From NCBI RefSeq assembly GCF_021295095.1, contig NZ_JAJLQX010000012.1:33753-97752 (forward strand): 64,000 bases of DNA, in the 5' to 3' direction. This document shows positions 38,312 to 47,769 of the stretch, piece after piece. This DNA comes from Phocaeicola oris (GTDB lineage: Bacteria > Bacteroidota > Bacteroidia > Bacteroidales > Bacteroidaceae). Position 1 is the first letter of the stretch. Every line of letters starts with the position of its first letter. A program made the position numbers and the translations under genes. The notes beneath the pieces are model-generated. The model saw only the letters and a list, made by a program, of their open reading frames with translations. It did not search any database and was not told the origin of the DNA.

Positions 38312-38353
38312 TATGAAAAGAGCATATCTAATAGCTGTTAACTGTTCGGACTA
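38312..38353 (+). pseudogene. Truncated start of partner gene after lipoprotein 3
   Basis: ATGAAAAGAGCATATCTAAT encodes MKRAYLIAVNCSD then TAA. It aligns with the start at 37195 (MKRTYMAFVSLFG) and lies at the same distance from the lipoprotein stop. This suggests a second remnant of the duplicated pair. Confidence 0.4.
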
Positions 38354-38668
38354 ATTTAACTTACCAATAAGCACCGGACAATATTTTTTTGCCAAATAGA
38401 CAAAGACAGACAGGATAGCTACGGTAAGAAACGCTATGAGAATAATGATAATCGTATTATTCGGCCAGATGGAACGGCCAAAGGATGGACTGGTGGACAG
38501 CAAAGATAAGCAGCGTGTCTTCCGATACCAAACGGATATAACCGTTTGCGAAATTCAACAGATAATATATCAGGCAAATGAGGCTAATGCTCACAAGGGT
38601 GGCACTTAAGAAAAATAAAATAGCAAAAAAAGCAGTATGGTAATCAAGAACCGATAAAGCTTTTTCAT
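38351..38668 (-). pseudogene. Frameshifted two-TM membrane protein gene
   Basis: The minus strand from ATG 38668 reads MKKLYRFLITILL, then breaks at a run of seven T. The next frame gives FAILFFLSATLVSISLICLI, YYLLNFANGYIRLVSEDTLL and IFAVHQSILWP. A second shift gives IWPNNTIIIILIAFLTVAI, LSVFVYLAKKYCPVLIGKLN and a TAG at 38351. The net length is 318 bp (106 codons), so one missing and one extra base cancel. The rebuilt protein has two to three TM segments. It may be a real pseudogene or carry sequencing errors. It lies in the 525-bp gap before mutS, which otherwise holds only the mutS promoter. Confidence 0.55.
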
Positions 38669-38788
38669 GGCAGTGGAGGCTTATATTATATATGATTTTT
38701 AGTCTTTTACTTATCTTTTTGTCTTATCATTATTGTGACGAACCTGATTTTTTTGATTTTTTGAGTTTTTAAATCTTCATAGATTGCT

Positions 38789-38796
38789 TATCTTTG
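38789..38796 (+). promoter_or_regulatory. -7 box of mutS
   Basis: TATCTTTG, 28 bp before the mutS ATG, with TTTG about 25 bp upstream (slightly long spacing). Confidence 0.5.
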
Positions 38797-38824
38797 CTTA
38801 ATAAAGCAAGCAGATAAAAACAGA

Positions 38825-41443
38825 ATGGCGAAAGATATCGTAATGACTCCAATGATGAAGCAGTTCATGTCGCTCAAGCAAAAACATCCTGACGCGATAA
38901 TGCTGTTCCGTTGTGGAGATTTCTATGAGACATACTCAGAAGATGCTGTTATAGCGTCTCAAATACTTGGAATAACGCTTACTAAAAGGGCGAACGGGCA
39001 AGGTAAGTCTATAGAAATGGCCGGTTTTCCCCATCATGCCCTTGACACTTATTTGCCTAAACTGATACGGGCAGGCAGACGAGTGGCCATCTGCGACCAA
39101 TTGGAAGACCCGAAGTTGGCGAAGAAACTGGTGAAGCGTGGCATTACCGAGTTGGTTACTCCGGGTGTCGCCATCAGCGATAACGTATTGTCGTATAAAG
39201 AGAATAACTTCCTTGCGGCAGTTCATTTTGGAAAAGGCGCGTGTGGTGTCGCTTTTTTAGATATTTCTACAGGCGAATTCCTTACGGCTGAAGGGACATT
39301 CGATTATGTAGATAAGCTACTGAGCAATTTCGGACCGAAAGAAGTGCTTTTTCAACGTGGCAAACGGGATGCTTTTGAGACAAATTTCGGAAACAAATAT
39401 TATACTTACGAGCTTGATGACTGGGTTTTTACTGAGAATTCGGCACGAGAGAAGTTGTTGAAACATTTCGAGACAAAGAATCTGAAAGGATTCGGAGTGG
39501 AACATCTGAAGAATGGAATCATTGCTTCGGGGGCTGTCTTACAGTATTTGGATCTTACACAGCATTATGAGATAGGCCATATTACTTCTCTTTCGCGTAT
39601 TGAGGAGGATAAGTTTGTCCGTATGGACAAGTTTACGATACGCTCGTTAGAATTGTTGAGCAGTATGACGGAAGACGGTATCAGTCTGCTTGATGTATTA
39701 GATAAGACTATCAGTCCGATGGGTGGACGTTTGCTGCGACGCTGGCTGGTGTTCCCGCTGAAAGATGAGAAACCGATAAATGAGCGGTTGGATGTGGTGG
39801 AATATTTCTTTCGTGAGCCCCAATTCAGAGCATTTATTCAGGATAAGTTACATGAAATAGGCGATCTGGAACGTATAATCTCAAAGGCTGCCGTAGGTAG
39901 AATTTCCCCGCGTGAGGTAGTACAACTGAAGATCGCTTTATCGGCTATTGAACCGATAAAGAATGCTTGTCTAAACGCTAATAATGAGAGCCTGCAGCAT
40001 ATAGGAGAAAATCTGAATCCATGTGTAAGTATTCGCGATAAGATAGCGAAAGAGATAGTGGATGACGCGCCGGTTATGCTGAATAAAGGGGAGGTAATTA
40101 AACCGGGAGTCTGCGCAGAATTGGATGAACTGCGTACCATTTCGCGTTCCGGAAAGGATTATCTCCTGCAAGTTCAGCAGCGTGAGAGTGAAGAGACCGG
40201 TATACCGAGTCTGAAAGTAGCCTATAATAATGTATTTGGCTATTATATAGAAGTGCGTAATGCTCATAAAGAAAAAGTTCCTGCTGATTGGATTCGCAAA
40301 CAAACTTTAGTTAACGCGGAGCGTTATATTACGCAGGAACTGAAAGATTATGAAGAAAAGATTTTAGGAGCAGAGGAAAAGATAGCTTCGCTGGAATATA
40401 AGATATATAATGATTTGGTGCTTTCGTTGGGAGAGTTTATTCCTGCTGTTCAGATTGACGCGAATCAGATAGCCCGTCTCGATTGTTTGCTGGCTTTTGC
40501 AAATGACGCTGAAGAGAATCATTATATTCGTCCGGTAGTAGATACGACAGATGTACTGGACATTAAACAAGGGCGACATCCGGTCATAGAAAAGCAGATG
40601 CCGGTGGGCGAGAAGTATATCGCCAATGATGTATATTTAGATACGGAAACGCAGCAGATTATGATTATTACGGGTCCGAACATGGCAGGAAAGTCTGCGC
40701 TTTTGCGTCAGACGGCGTTGATTACTTTAATGGCTCAGATAGGGTGTTTCGTTCCTGCGGAAAGTGCGTATATCGGTTTAGTGGATAAGATATTTACTCG
40801 TGTGGGAGCGAGCGATAACATCTCTATGGGTGAGTCTACTTTTATGGTAGAAATGAGTGAGGCAGCAAGTATTTTGAACAATGTCTCTCCAAAAAGTTTA
40901 GTCTTGTTTGATGAACTTGGGAGAGGAACTTCGACCTACGATGGCATTTCTATTGCATGGGCTATTATAGAACATATTCATGAGAATCCGAAAGCTCGTG
41001 CCAAAACTCTTTTTGCAACTCACTATCATGAGTTGAACGAAATGGAGAAGTCGTTTCAGCGTATTAAGAACTATAATGTTGCCGTAAAGGAAGTGGATAA
41101 TAAGGTGATATTCCTCCGTAAACTGCAACGTGGCGGTAGTGAACACTCTTTCGGTATTCATGTGGCAAAGATGGCAGGTATGCCTAAGAGTATTGTTGAA
41201 AGGGCAGACGAGATTCTTCATCAATTGGAGGATACAACCACTCGTGAGGGATTAGGTGGAACGAGTTGCCCGAAAGTGGAAACGAAGCGGGAAGAAGGAG
41301 TACAACTCAGTTTCTTCCAGTTGGATGATCCGGTTCTTTGTCAGATTCGCGATGAGATACTTAATTTAGATGTGAATAATCTGACGCCTCTTGAAGCTCT
41401 TAATAAGTTGAATGAGATTAAAAAGATAGTCAGTGGGAAATAG
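38825..41443 (+). CDS. mutS: DNA mismatch repair protein MutS
   Basis: This is a complete 872-residue MutS. The mismatch-binding N-domain carries the Phe-x-Glu wedge as FYETYSEDA (F33 region, CGDFYETY). The Walker A motif is GPNMAGKS at 617-624, followed by [18 protein letters not shown] (Walker B and signature) and [11 protein letters not shown]. The C-terminus has the usual helix-turn-helix ([20 protein letters not shown]). It recognises mismatches and recruits MutL. The gene is monocistronic here. Length and motifs are intact, so repair should be functional. Confidence 0.97.
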   Translation: MAKDIVMTPMMKQFMSLKQKHPDAIMLFRCGDFYETYSEDAVIASQILGITLTKRANGQGKSIEMAGFPHHALDTYLPKLIRAGRRVAICDQLEDPKLAKKLVKRGITELVTPGVAISDNVLSYKENNFLAAVHFGKGACGVAFLDISTGEFLTAEGTFDYVDKLLSNFGPKEVLFQRGKRDAFETNFGNKYYTYELDDWVFTENSAREKLLKHFETKNLKGFGVEHLKNGIIASGAVLQYLDLTQHYEIGHITSLSRIEEDKFVRMDKFTIRSLELLSSMTEDGISLLDVLDKTISPMGGRLLRRWLVFPLKDEKPINERLDVVEYFFREPQFRAFIQDKLHEIGDLERIISKAAVGRISPREVVQLKIALSAIEPIKNACLNANNESLQHIGENLNPCVSIRDKIAKEIVDDAPVMLNKGEVIKPGVCAELDELRTISRSGKDYLLQVQQRESEETGIPSLKVAYNNVFGYYIEVRNAHKEKVPADWIRKQTLVNAERYITQELKDYEEKILGAEEKIASLEYKIYNDLVLSLGEFIPAVQIDANQIARLDCLLAFANDAEENHYIRPVVDTTDVLDIKQGRHPVIEKQMPVGEKYIANDVYLDTETQQIMIITGPNMAGKSALLRQTALITLMAQIGCFVPAESAYIGLVDKIFTRVGASDNISMGESTFMVEMSEAASILNNVSPKSLVLFDELGRGTSTYDGISIAWAIIEHIHENPKARAKTLFATHYHELNEMEKSFQRIKNYNVAVKEVDNKVIFLRKLQRGGSEHSFGIHVAKMAGMPKSIVERADEILHQLEDTTTREGLGGTSCPKVETKREEGVQLSFFQLDDPVLCQIRDEILNLDVNNLTPLEALNKLNEIKKIVSGK

Positions 41444-41511
41444 CAAACAATCGGCTATATTAAAAGTTTTGATCCTCAAAAGACAGATACTTATATCTTA
41501 TCGGGACCATA

Positions 41512-42618
41512 TTACTTAGATACGTTGAAGCGGAAGTGCATGATATCTCCGTCTTGTACAATGTAATCTTTCCCTTCAATAGACATCTTTCCAGCCTCTT
41601 TCACGGCATTTTCCGATCCGTATGCCATATAATCGTCATATTTGATCACTTCTGCGCGTATAAAACCTTTTTCAAAGTCGGTATGGATAACACCGGCACA
41701 CTGAGGTGCTTTCCAACCTTTGCGATATGTCCAGGCTTTTACTTCCATTTCACCTGCAGTGATAAAGGTTTCAAGATTTAAAAGCTTGAATGCAGCTTTA
41801 ATCAGGCGGTTTACTCCGGACTCCTCCAGTCCGATTTCTTGTAAAAACATTTGGCGGTCTTCGTAAGTTTCCAATTCTGCGATATCTGCCTCTGTTTTTG
41901 CAGCGACAACCAATAGTTCGGCATTCTCATCTTTAATAGCCTCGCGTACTTGCTCTACATACTTGTTGCCCGATTTGGCACTTGTATCGTCTACATTACA
42001 AACATAAAGCACCGGTTTATTGGTTAATAAGAATAAATCATGGGCTATACGCTGACTTTCTTCGTCTTCAAACTGAACAGTACGTGCCGATTTACTTTCT
42101 TCAAGCACTTTTTGATAGGCGGTTAGGACATCGTATGTTTTCTTTGCTTCCTTATCACCTGCCGCAGCCTGCTTTTGAACACGTGAAATCCTACTTTCAA
42201 TAGTTTCTAAGTCCTTGAGTTGTAATTCAGTGTCAATTTCTTCCTTATCTCGAACCGGATTGATATCTCCGTCTACATGGGTAATGTTATCATCTTCGAA
42301 ACAGCGCAACACGTGAATGATAGCATCTGTCTCACGAATATTCCCAAGGAATTTGTTACCGAGTCCTTCTCCTTTGCTGGCACCCTTCACCAGACCTGCA
42401 ATGTCTACAATTTCAACTGTTGCGGGAACAATTCTACCCGGATGAACTATTTCGGCAAGCTTGTTTAATCGCTCATCCGGTACGGTAATTACACCAACAT
42501 TTGGTTCGATTGTACAGAATGGAAAGTTCGCTGCTTGTGCTTTAGCACTTGACAAGCAATTAAATAGCGTTGACTTTCCTACGTTCGGGAGTCCCACTAT
42601 ACCGCATTGCAATGACAT
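41512..42618 (-). CDS. ychF: Redox-regulated ATPase YchF (Obg family)
   Basis: The 368-residue P-loop protein has G1 GLPNVGKSTLFN (residues 8-19), DIAGLVKGASKGEGLGNKFL (G3 region) and a C-terminal TGS-like domain ending DGDIMHFRFNVSK. YchF binds ribosomes and hydrolyses ATP rather than GTP; it is linked to oxidative stress responses. Length is typical. It converges with mutS. Confidence 0.95.
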   Translation of the reverse strand: MSLQCGIVGLPNVGKSTLFNCLSSAKAQAANFPFCTIEPNVGVITVPDERLNKLAEIVHPGRIVPATVEIVDIAGLVKGASKGEGLGNKFLGNIRETDAIIHVLRCFEDDNITHVDGDINPVRDKEEIDTELQLKDLETIESRISRVQKQAAAGDKEAKKTYDVLTAYQKVLEESKSARTVQFEDEESQRIAHDLFLLTNKPVLYVCNVDDTSAKSGNKYVEQVREAIKDENAELLVVAAKTEADIAELETYEDRQMFLQEIGLEESGVNRLIKAAFKLLNLETFITAGEMEVKAWTYRKGWKAPQCAGVIHTDFEKGFIRAEVIKYDDYMAYGSENAVKEAGKMSIEGKDYIVQDGDIMHFRFNVSK

Positions 42619-42655
42619 AATCTATATTTCTTTTATTATTTTTCTAATTGGACTA

Positions 42656-42663
42656 CAAAGATA
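42656..42663 (-). promoter_or_regulatory. -7 box of ychF
   Basis: Minus-strand TATCTTTG, 37 bp before the ychF ATG. Confidence 0.5.
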
Positions 42664-42700
42664 ATGCAAATGGCTGTAAAAGAAGAGTAATTCAGTTGGA

Positions 42701-42731
42701 AAAATAAAAAGGGCAGTCGATCTGACTGCCC
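42701..42731 (-). terminator. Terminator of the DUF3836 gene
   Basis: On the minus strand GGGCAGTC-N5-GACTGCCC is followed by TTTTTATTTTT (42710-42700). It lies 53 bp past the stop codon. Confidence 0.85.
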
Positions 42732-42783
42732 CATTATCAAAAAATGAGTTTATGAAAAGTGTTGAGTTGTTAGTGATTTCTTT

Positions 42784-43170
42784 TTATCTATCCATTATGA
42801 CTGTCATATTAGGAATCAAAATGTATTGATTCTTTTTTGCATTCCATTTGTAATATTCAGCCTTAATGGTTTTATTATCGTAAGTATAATGGATGGTTAC
42901 ATTGTTAATCCAAGTGTTGTTTTCAGCATCCCATTTCTGAGTTTCTTCCTCTGAACGAAGATTATTCTCATTATACTTATAATTATATTTCATGTAGTTG
43001 TTTAAAATACCGTTATTCATTTTATAAACGGTTTCAGAAACAATAACTCCATTAACTTCTTCAGCGTTACGAACTAAATTGTCACCGGGAGTACCTGCGT
43101 TAACATTCAGGTTAATCATAAACATCCATGCTGCAACCAGCATTACTTTAATAAATTTTAGAGCCTTCAT
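42784..43170 (-). CDS. DUF3836 small secreted protein
   Basis: The 128-residue product has a signal peptide (FIKVMLVAAWMFMINLNVNAG) and a mature part made of YD-like repeats. These are YKMNNGILNNYMKYNYKYNE, QKWDAENNTWINNVTIHYTYD and YYKWNAKKNQYILIPN. This pattern of W-N-x-Q/T with Y-x-Y-D matches DUF3836 of Bacteroides. The function is unknown. It is monocistronic, with a promoter box at 43230-43223 and a strong terminator. The 5' leader can form TGGCTTTT-A-AAAAGCCA. Confidence 0.72.
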   Translation of the reverse strand: MKALKFIKVMLVAAWMFMINLNVNAGTPGDNLVRNAEEVNGVIVSETVYKMNNGILNNYMKYNYKYNENNLRSEEETQKWDAENNTWINNVTIHYTYDNKTIKAEYYKWNAKKNQYILIPNMTVIMDR

Positions 43171-43222
43171 AAGATTATATTATTTAATTGTTTTCTGACT
43201 TTTGGCTTTTAAAAAGCCATTG

Positions 43223-43230
43223 CAAAGGTA
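43223..43230 (-). promoter_or_regulatory. -7 box of the DUF3836 gene
   Basis: Minus-strand TACCTTTG matches TAnnTTTG, 53 bp before the ATG. The 317-bp gap 43171-43487 holds this promoter, the leader hairpin (43203-43219) and the polA terminator; I see no gene in it. Confidence 0.5.
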
Positions 43231-43389
43231 TTGTTTTAATCCTTATTAGATATCAATTTGCTAAATATTTGACTATCTTTTGCAAAAGAACCGCATATTT
43301 TGCATTTGTTAAATGTTTGCAGGAGCAAATTGTTAGATAAACAGATGAAATATAGCTATTATAAGTTGAATAATATATCAAATAGAAAG

Positions 43390-43436
43390 AAAAAGACTGA
43401 TAATCTATCTGAAAATGACGTTTTGATTATCAGTCT
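43390..43436 (-). terminator. Terminator of polA
   Basis: On the minus strand AGACTGATAATC (43436-43425) pairs with GATTATCAGTCT (43405-43394), and TTTTTCTTTC follows. It lies about 50 bp beyond the polA stop. Confidence 0.8.
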
Positions 43437-43487
43437 GATATTTTTATTTCAAAAAGTAAAGCTAAAGAATTGTTTACTTATCAAAAA

Positions 43488-46376
43488 TTAATGAGCTTCG
43501 AGCCAATTCATTCCCCAACCATAGTCGGCCTTTAGAGGAACCTGCATGCTATAGGCGTGTTCCATTTCGTATAGTACTATTTGTTTTACTTTTTCTTTCT
43601 CTTCAGGATAAACACTGAAGTTCAACTCATCGTGTACTTGCAGTATCATTTTAGATTTTATTCCTTCGGTTTGAAACTTTTGATATATACGAATCATGGC
43701 TACTTTGATAATATCGGCAGCGGATCCTTGTATCGGCGCGTTAATTGCATTGCGCTCGGCATAGCCTCTCACTATGGAATTATGCGAATTAATGTCCGGA
43801 AGATAGCGGCGACGCCCGCTGATAGTCTCAATATAACCGTTTATACGGGCTTTTTGTATGCTTTGATCCATGTATTCTTTTATTTGCGGATAGGTTATAA
43901 AGTATCCGTCAATCAGTTGTTTTGCCTCGGTACGCGAAACGCCCATACGTTCTGCTAAGCCAAAAGCAGAAATACCATAAATGATACCAAAGTTGGCAGT
44001 CTTTGCTTTCCGTCGTTCCTCCTTGCTGACTTCATCAAGTGGCTTTTTGAATATCTTTGCCGCGGTCGCCGCATGGATATCATCTCCCTCAAGAAACGCT
44101 TCAATCATGTTTTTGTCACTACTAAGGTGTGCCATAACACGTAACTCTATTTGTGAATAGTCGGCTGAGAAGAACTCACATCCGTCGTCAGGGATAAATG
44201 CCTTGCGAATTTCCTTGCCGTCTTCATTACGGACAGGAATGTTTTGTATATTCGGATTACTGGACGAGAGCCGGCCGGTTGCTGTAATGGTTTGGTTAAA
44301 CGAAGTATGAATGTGCCCGTCCTTGGGATTTATAAGAAGTGGAAGGGCATCAATATACGTTCCGAGTAACTTCTTCAAACCACGATATTCCAGAATTTTA
44401 GCGACAATTTCGTGTTTGTTTCGTAAACTTTCCAGCACTTCTTCGCTTGTAACATACTGGCCACTTTTTGTCTTCTTCGCTTTGTCTACGATATGCATTT
44501 TGTCGAATAAGATTTCGCCGACTTGTTTAGGCGAAGAAATATTAAAGTTGGTACCGGCTAACTCGTGAATTTCTTTCTCAAGCAGGTTCATCCGTTCTGT
44601 ATATTCTTTCGAGGTTTGCTTGAGGGTGTTTGTATCAATACGTACACCGTTACGCTCCATATTGCAAAGCACAGGTATGAGAGGCATTTCAATTTCGTAG
44701 AACAACCGCTCTTCCTTGTATTTCTTTAATTCTTTTTCCAAAACATTCTTCAGCTTCAGCGTGACGTCTGCGTCTTCACATGCATATTCGTATACATCTT
44801 TTGGAGAAAGGTCGCGCATGTTTTTCTGTCCTTTGCCTTTTGGACCGATGAGTTCTTCTATGTGGACTGTTCGGTAGTGAAGGTAATTTTCGGCCAAGTA
44901 ATCCATATTATGACGAAGTTCCGGTTGGATGACATAATGTGCTACCATCGTATCAAATAATTTCCCTTTTACTTTTATCTGATAATTTTCTAAAACAGTT
45001 ATGTCGTATTTAATATTTTGTCCGACTTTGATAGAGTTTTCGTTTTCGTACACAGGGCGGAATTCGTCCATTACCTTTTGAGCTTCCGTTTGATCGGAAG
45101 GGATAGGAACATAGAAAGCTTGATTTTCTTGATATGAAAAGCTCAATCCGACCAGTTCTGCGTAGAAAGGGTCGGTATTTGTTGTTTCTGTATCTATACT
45201 GATCAAATCTTTTGTTAATAAATTTTGAATTAAATCAGTCCTTTTCTTCTCAGAATCAACGAGTTGATAGTCTACTTTTAACGTTTTTAAACTGTCGAGA
45301 ATTTGATTTTTCAAATCAATCGTCCCATTGGTCGGGAAATCAGCAAACAAATCACCCTGAATTGGAGGAATTTTCGGTTCAACTTTCTTTTCTTCTGCAG
45401 ACTGATCGAAAAGTGATGGCGTAGTATCGAAAAGACTTGGCTGTTGAATGGATAATTTTTTCTTCTTTTCCGCTTCGGCAGTTTCATCCATTGGAACATC
45501 TATTCCATTCCGTTGAAGAACACGGATTTGTAAATTTCGGAATTCCATTTCATCGAAAATGGATTTTAATTTATTTTCATCCGGCTGTACCAACTTTAAC
45601 TCGTCCATATTGAGTTCAATCGGAACGTCAATCTTGATTGTTGCCAAGAATTTTGAGAATAAAATCTGTTCCTTATTCTCTTCGACTTTTTTTCTTAGCA
45701 CGCCTTTTAACTCGGTAGTATGTCGCAGCAAATTTTCTATGGAGTTGAATTGTTGTAGTAGCTTGATAGCTGTTTTCTCTCCAACGCCGGGGCAGCCCGG
45801 AATATTATCGGCTGTATCACCCATTAATCCCAATAAGTCGATAACTTGCATTGGATTTTTAATATCGTATTTTTTATTGATATCATCAACACCTAATATC
45901 TCAAAATCTTTTTTTCCATAAGCTGGCCGGTACATAAAGATATTTTCCTTAACCAGCTGTCCGTAATCCTTATCCGGTGTCATCATATAGGTTGTAATAC
46001 CCGCGGCACCGGCTTTCGTTGCTAATGTGCCAATGACATCGTCGGCTTCAAATTTTGGAACTTCAAGGATAGGTATGCGGTATGCGCGTATTATATCTTT
46101 AATTATAGGGACAGAAAGTTTGATTACTTCAGGAGTCTCTTCGCGCTGAGCTTTATATTCCGGATAGGCTTCGTGGCGGAACGTGGGACCGGACGGGTCG
46201 AACGCAACGCCAATATGCGATGGATTCTCTTTTTTCAAAACTTCTTCCAGTGTATTAACAAATCCCAGTACTGCCGACGTATTGAATCCCTTCGAATTAA
46301 TACGCGGATTTTTGATAAATGCGTAGTAAGCACGGTAAATTAATGCATAAGCATCGAGGAGAAAAAGTTTTTCCAT
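43488..46376 (-). CDS. polA: DNA polymerase I
   Basis: The 962-residue protein keeps all three domains. The 5' nuclease (1-~290) has LLDAYALIYRAYYAF, EADDVIGTLA and DLLGLMGDTADNIPG. The 3'-5' exonuclease has exo motif I intact as ISIDTETTNTDPF, so proofreading is probably active, unlike in many gram-positive Pol I. The polymerase has motif A DYSQIELRVMAH, motif B KTANFGIIYGISAFGLAERMG and motif C QVHDELNFS. A low-complexity linker around 295-345 is typical of Bacteroidetes. It fills gaps in repair and removes RNA primers. It is divergent from the polyprenyl synthase gene (87-bp gap). Confidence 0.97.
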   Translation of the reverse strand: MEKLFLLDAYALIYRAYYAFIKNPRINSKGFNTSAVLGFVNTLEEVLKKENPSHIGVAFDPSGPTFRHEAYPEYKAQREETPEVIKLSVPIIKDIIRAYRIPILEVPKFEADDVIGTLATKAGAAGITTYMMTPDKDYGQLVKENIFMYRPAYGKKDFEILGVDDINKKYDIKNPMQVIDLLGLMGDTADNIPGCPGVGEKTAIKLLQQFNSIENLLRHTTELKGVLRKKVEENKEQILFSKFLATIKIDVPIELNMDELKLVQPDENKLKSIFDEMEFRNLQIRVLQRNGIDVPMDETAEAEKKKKLSIQQPSLFDTTPSLFDQSAEEKKVEPKIPPIQGDLFADFPTNGTIDLKNQILDSLKTLKVDYQLVDSEKKRTDLIQNLLTKDLISIDTETTNTDPFYAELVGLSFSYQENQAFYVPIPSDQTEAQKVMDEFRPVYENENSIKVGQNIKYDITVLENYQIKVKGKLFDTMVAHYVIQPELRHNMDYLAENYLHYRTVHIEELIGPKGKGQKNMRDLSPKDVYEYACEDADVTLKLKNVLEKELKKYKEERLFYEIEMPLIPVLCNMERNGVRIDTNTLKQTSKEYTERMNLLEKEIHELAGTNFNISSPKQVGEILFDKMHIVDKAKKTKSGQYVTSEEVLESLRNKHEIVAKILEYRGLKKLLGTYIDALPLLINPKDGHIHTSFNQTITATGRLSSSNPNIQNIPVRNEDGKEIRKAFIPDDGCEFFSADYSQIELRVMAHLSSDKNMIEAFLEGDDIHAATAAKIFKKPLDEVSKEERRKAKTANFGIIYGISAFGLAERMGVSRTEAKQLIDGYFITYPQIKEYMDQSIQKARINGYIETISGRRRYLPDINSHNSIVRGYAERNAINAPIQGSAADIIKVAMIRIYQKFQTEGIKSKMILQVHDELNFSVYPEEKEKVKQIVLYEMEHAYSMQVPLKADYGWGMNWLEAH

Positions 46377-46440
46377 TCTAAATATTGTTAGATTTCATGG
46401 TAAATTTACTAATAAAATACGGTATTCCAGCTTTTATTAC

Positions 46441-46448
46441 TATTTTTG
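46441..46448 (+). promoter_or_regulatory. -7 box of the polyprenyl synthetase gene
   Basis: TATTTTTG, 16 bp before the ATG at 46464; no convincing -33 box. It shares the divergent region with polA. Confidence 0.5.
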
Positions 46449-46463
46449 TAGGTAAAATTATAT

Positions 46464-47438
46464 ATGGATAAGCTTCAGGCTATAAAAGAACCAATTGTAG
46501 TAGAGTTCGAAGAATTCAAAACTCTGTTTTTTGCTTCGTTGCAAAGTGAAAACCCTTTGCTTAATGAGGTTCTTGCCCATATCAAGCAACGCACCGGCAA
46601 AATGCTTCGTCCTATCCTTACGCTTCTTATTGCCAAAGGATTAGGAAAGGTTACTAATGCAGCTTATCATGGGGCAATCGCACTTGAGCTATTGCATAAT
46701 GCAAGCCTTTTGCATGATGATGTGGTTGATGAGAGCGATGAACGACGCGGGCAACCTTCGGTAAATGCTGTTTATGGTAATAAAGTTTCTGTTTTGGCCG
46801 GTGATTATATAATGGCTCATTCTCTGAATCATTCGGCACTTACAAATTCTACTCAAATAGTTCAGATTATTGCCGGATTGGGAGACAATCTTGCAACAGG
46901 AGAAATAGTTCAGTTGACGAATGTGGATAGTAATTCTTTCGATGAAAGCATCTATTTTGAAGTTATACGCAAAAAAACAGCTGCTCTTTTCTCGTCTTGT
47001 GCTGCCGTAGGAGCTATTTCTGCAGGTGCCGGCAAAGAGATGATAGAGCAAGCCTATAGCTTTGGCAATCTGGTTGGTATTGCTTTTCAGATAAAAGATG
47101 ATATTTTTGATTATTATTCGTCATTGTCTATAGGTAAGCCAACGGGAAATGATATGCGCGAGGGTAAGCTGACACTTCCGTCCCTGTATGTGCTGAATGC
47201 GTTAAAGGATGAGTCGTTAATCAATATTGCTCGGAGAATACGCTCTTTTCGGGCTTCAGATTCAGAAATAGCCCGTTTTATCGAAGCTGTTAAAAGAAAT
47301 GGTGGAATAGAATACGCGGAGAAAGTGATGCGGGAATACCGTGACAAAGCAATGAGAATGATAGAAAGTCTTGTTCCTGTTTCTATTCGCGATGCCATTG
47401 CCTGTTACATTGATTTTGTTATTGAGCGCGATAAATAA
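46464..47438 (+). CDS. Polyprenyl diphosphate synthase
   Basis: The 324-residue trans-prenyltransferase has the first aspartate-rich motif D85-D86-x2-D89 (LLHDDVVDESDERRG) and the second as QIKDDIFDY (~210). GKMLRPILTLL near residue 45 is the substrate-binding GKxxRP. Size and motifs fit long-chain enzymes (octaprenyl/solanesyl type, ispB), which make the side chain of menaquinone. Chain length cannot be read with certainty. It is a single gene. Confidence 0.9.
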   Translation: MDKLQAIKEPIVVEFEEFKTLFFASLQSENPLLNEVLAHIKQRTGKMLRPILTLLIAKGLGKVTNAAYHGAIALELLHNASLLHDDVVDESDERRGQPSVNAVYGNKVSVLAGDYIMAHSLNHSALTNSTQIVQIIAGLGDNLATGEIVQLTNVDSNSFDESIYFEVIRKKTAALFSSCAAVGAISAGAGKEMIEQAYSFGNLVGIAFQIKDDIFDYYSSLSIGKPTGNDMREGKLTLPSLYVLNALKDESLINIARRIRSFRASDSEIARFIEAVKRNGGIEYAEKVMREYRDKAMRMIESLVPVSIRDAIACYIDFVIERDK

Positions 47439-47559
47439 TCTGCCTATTTTTACTTGAGTCCGACGAGTTTAAGTAATCTGATCCGTAATCATTACTTCTT
47501 TTTAAGAGATACAGGTGCTTTTGAAAATCAATAAGGATCAATTGAAATTCTTATGCGTA

Positions 47560-47660
47560 TGAACGTGTAAAGAGATACGTATGAGTTGGCCGGTTCATGC
47601 GTATGAGTTGCTCAACTGATGCGTATGAGTTAGGCGATTCATGCGGATCACTTTTTCGAA
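47560..47660. repeat. Dispersed repeat copy R6 (22-bp array of arm sequence, no hairpin core)
   Basis: This copy lies in the 331-bp gap 47439-47769. Three direct units of exactly 22 bp (47578-47599, 47600-47621, 47622-47643) each begin CGTATGAGTT and end with TGATG- or TTCATG-type sequence. They contain no GTTTCAC core. The unit equals the flank (AACTCATACG / GATTCATGC) of the other copies, and GGATCACTTTTTCGA at 47645 resembles the CACTTTTCA arm. So the same 22-bp period was amplified from a different segment. Confidence 0.75.
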
Positions 47661-47708
47661 TGATATAGATGATTTTTGCTATTTAAATATGTAAAATGCA
47701 ATATAAAT

Positions 47709-47744
47709 AAAAGCCTCATCAACAGATTGTCCGGTGAGGCTTTT
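47709..47744 (-). terminator. Terminator of the deoC operon
   Basis: AAAAGCCTCA (47709-47718) and TGAGGCTTTT (47735-47744) form a 10-bp stem. On the minus strand it ends in TTTTATTTATATT. It could act in both directions, also ending the polyprenyl synthase transcript. Confidence 0.8.
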
Positions 47745-47769
47745 ATTGGATTAATATGGTTCGAACGGA

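Noticed and set aside
43300-43491. 63-residue plus-strand ORF between DUF3836 gene and polA
   Set aside because: It covers the polA terminator hairpin and has low-complexity lysine/asparagine-rich content only.
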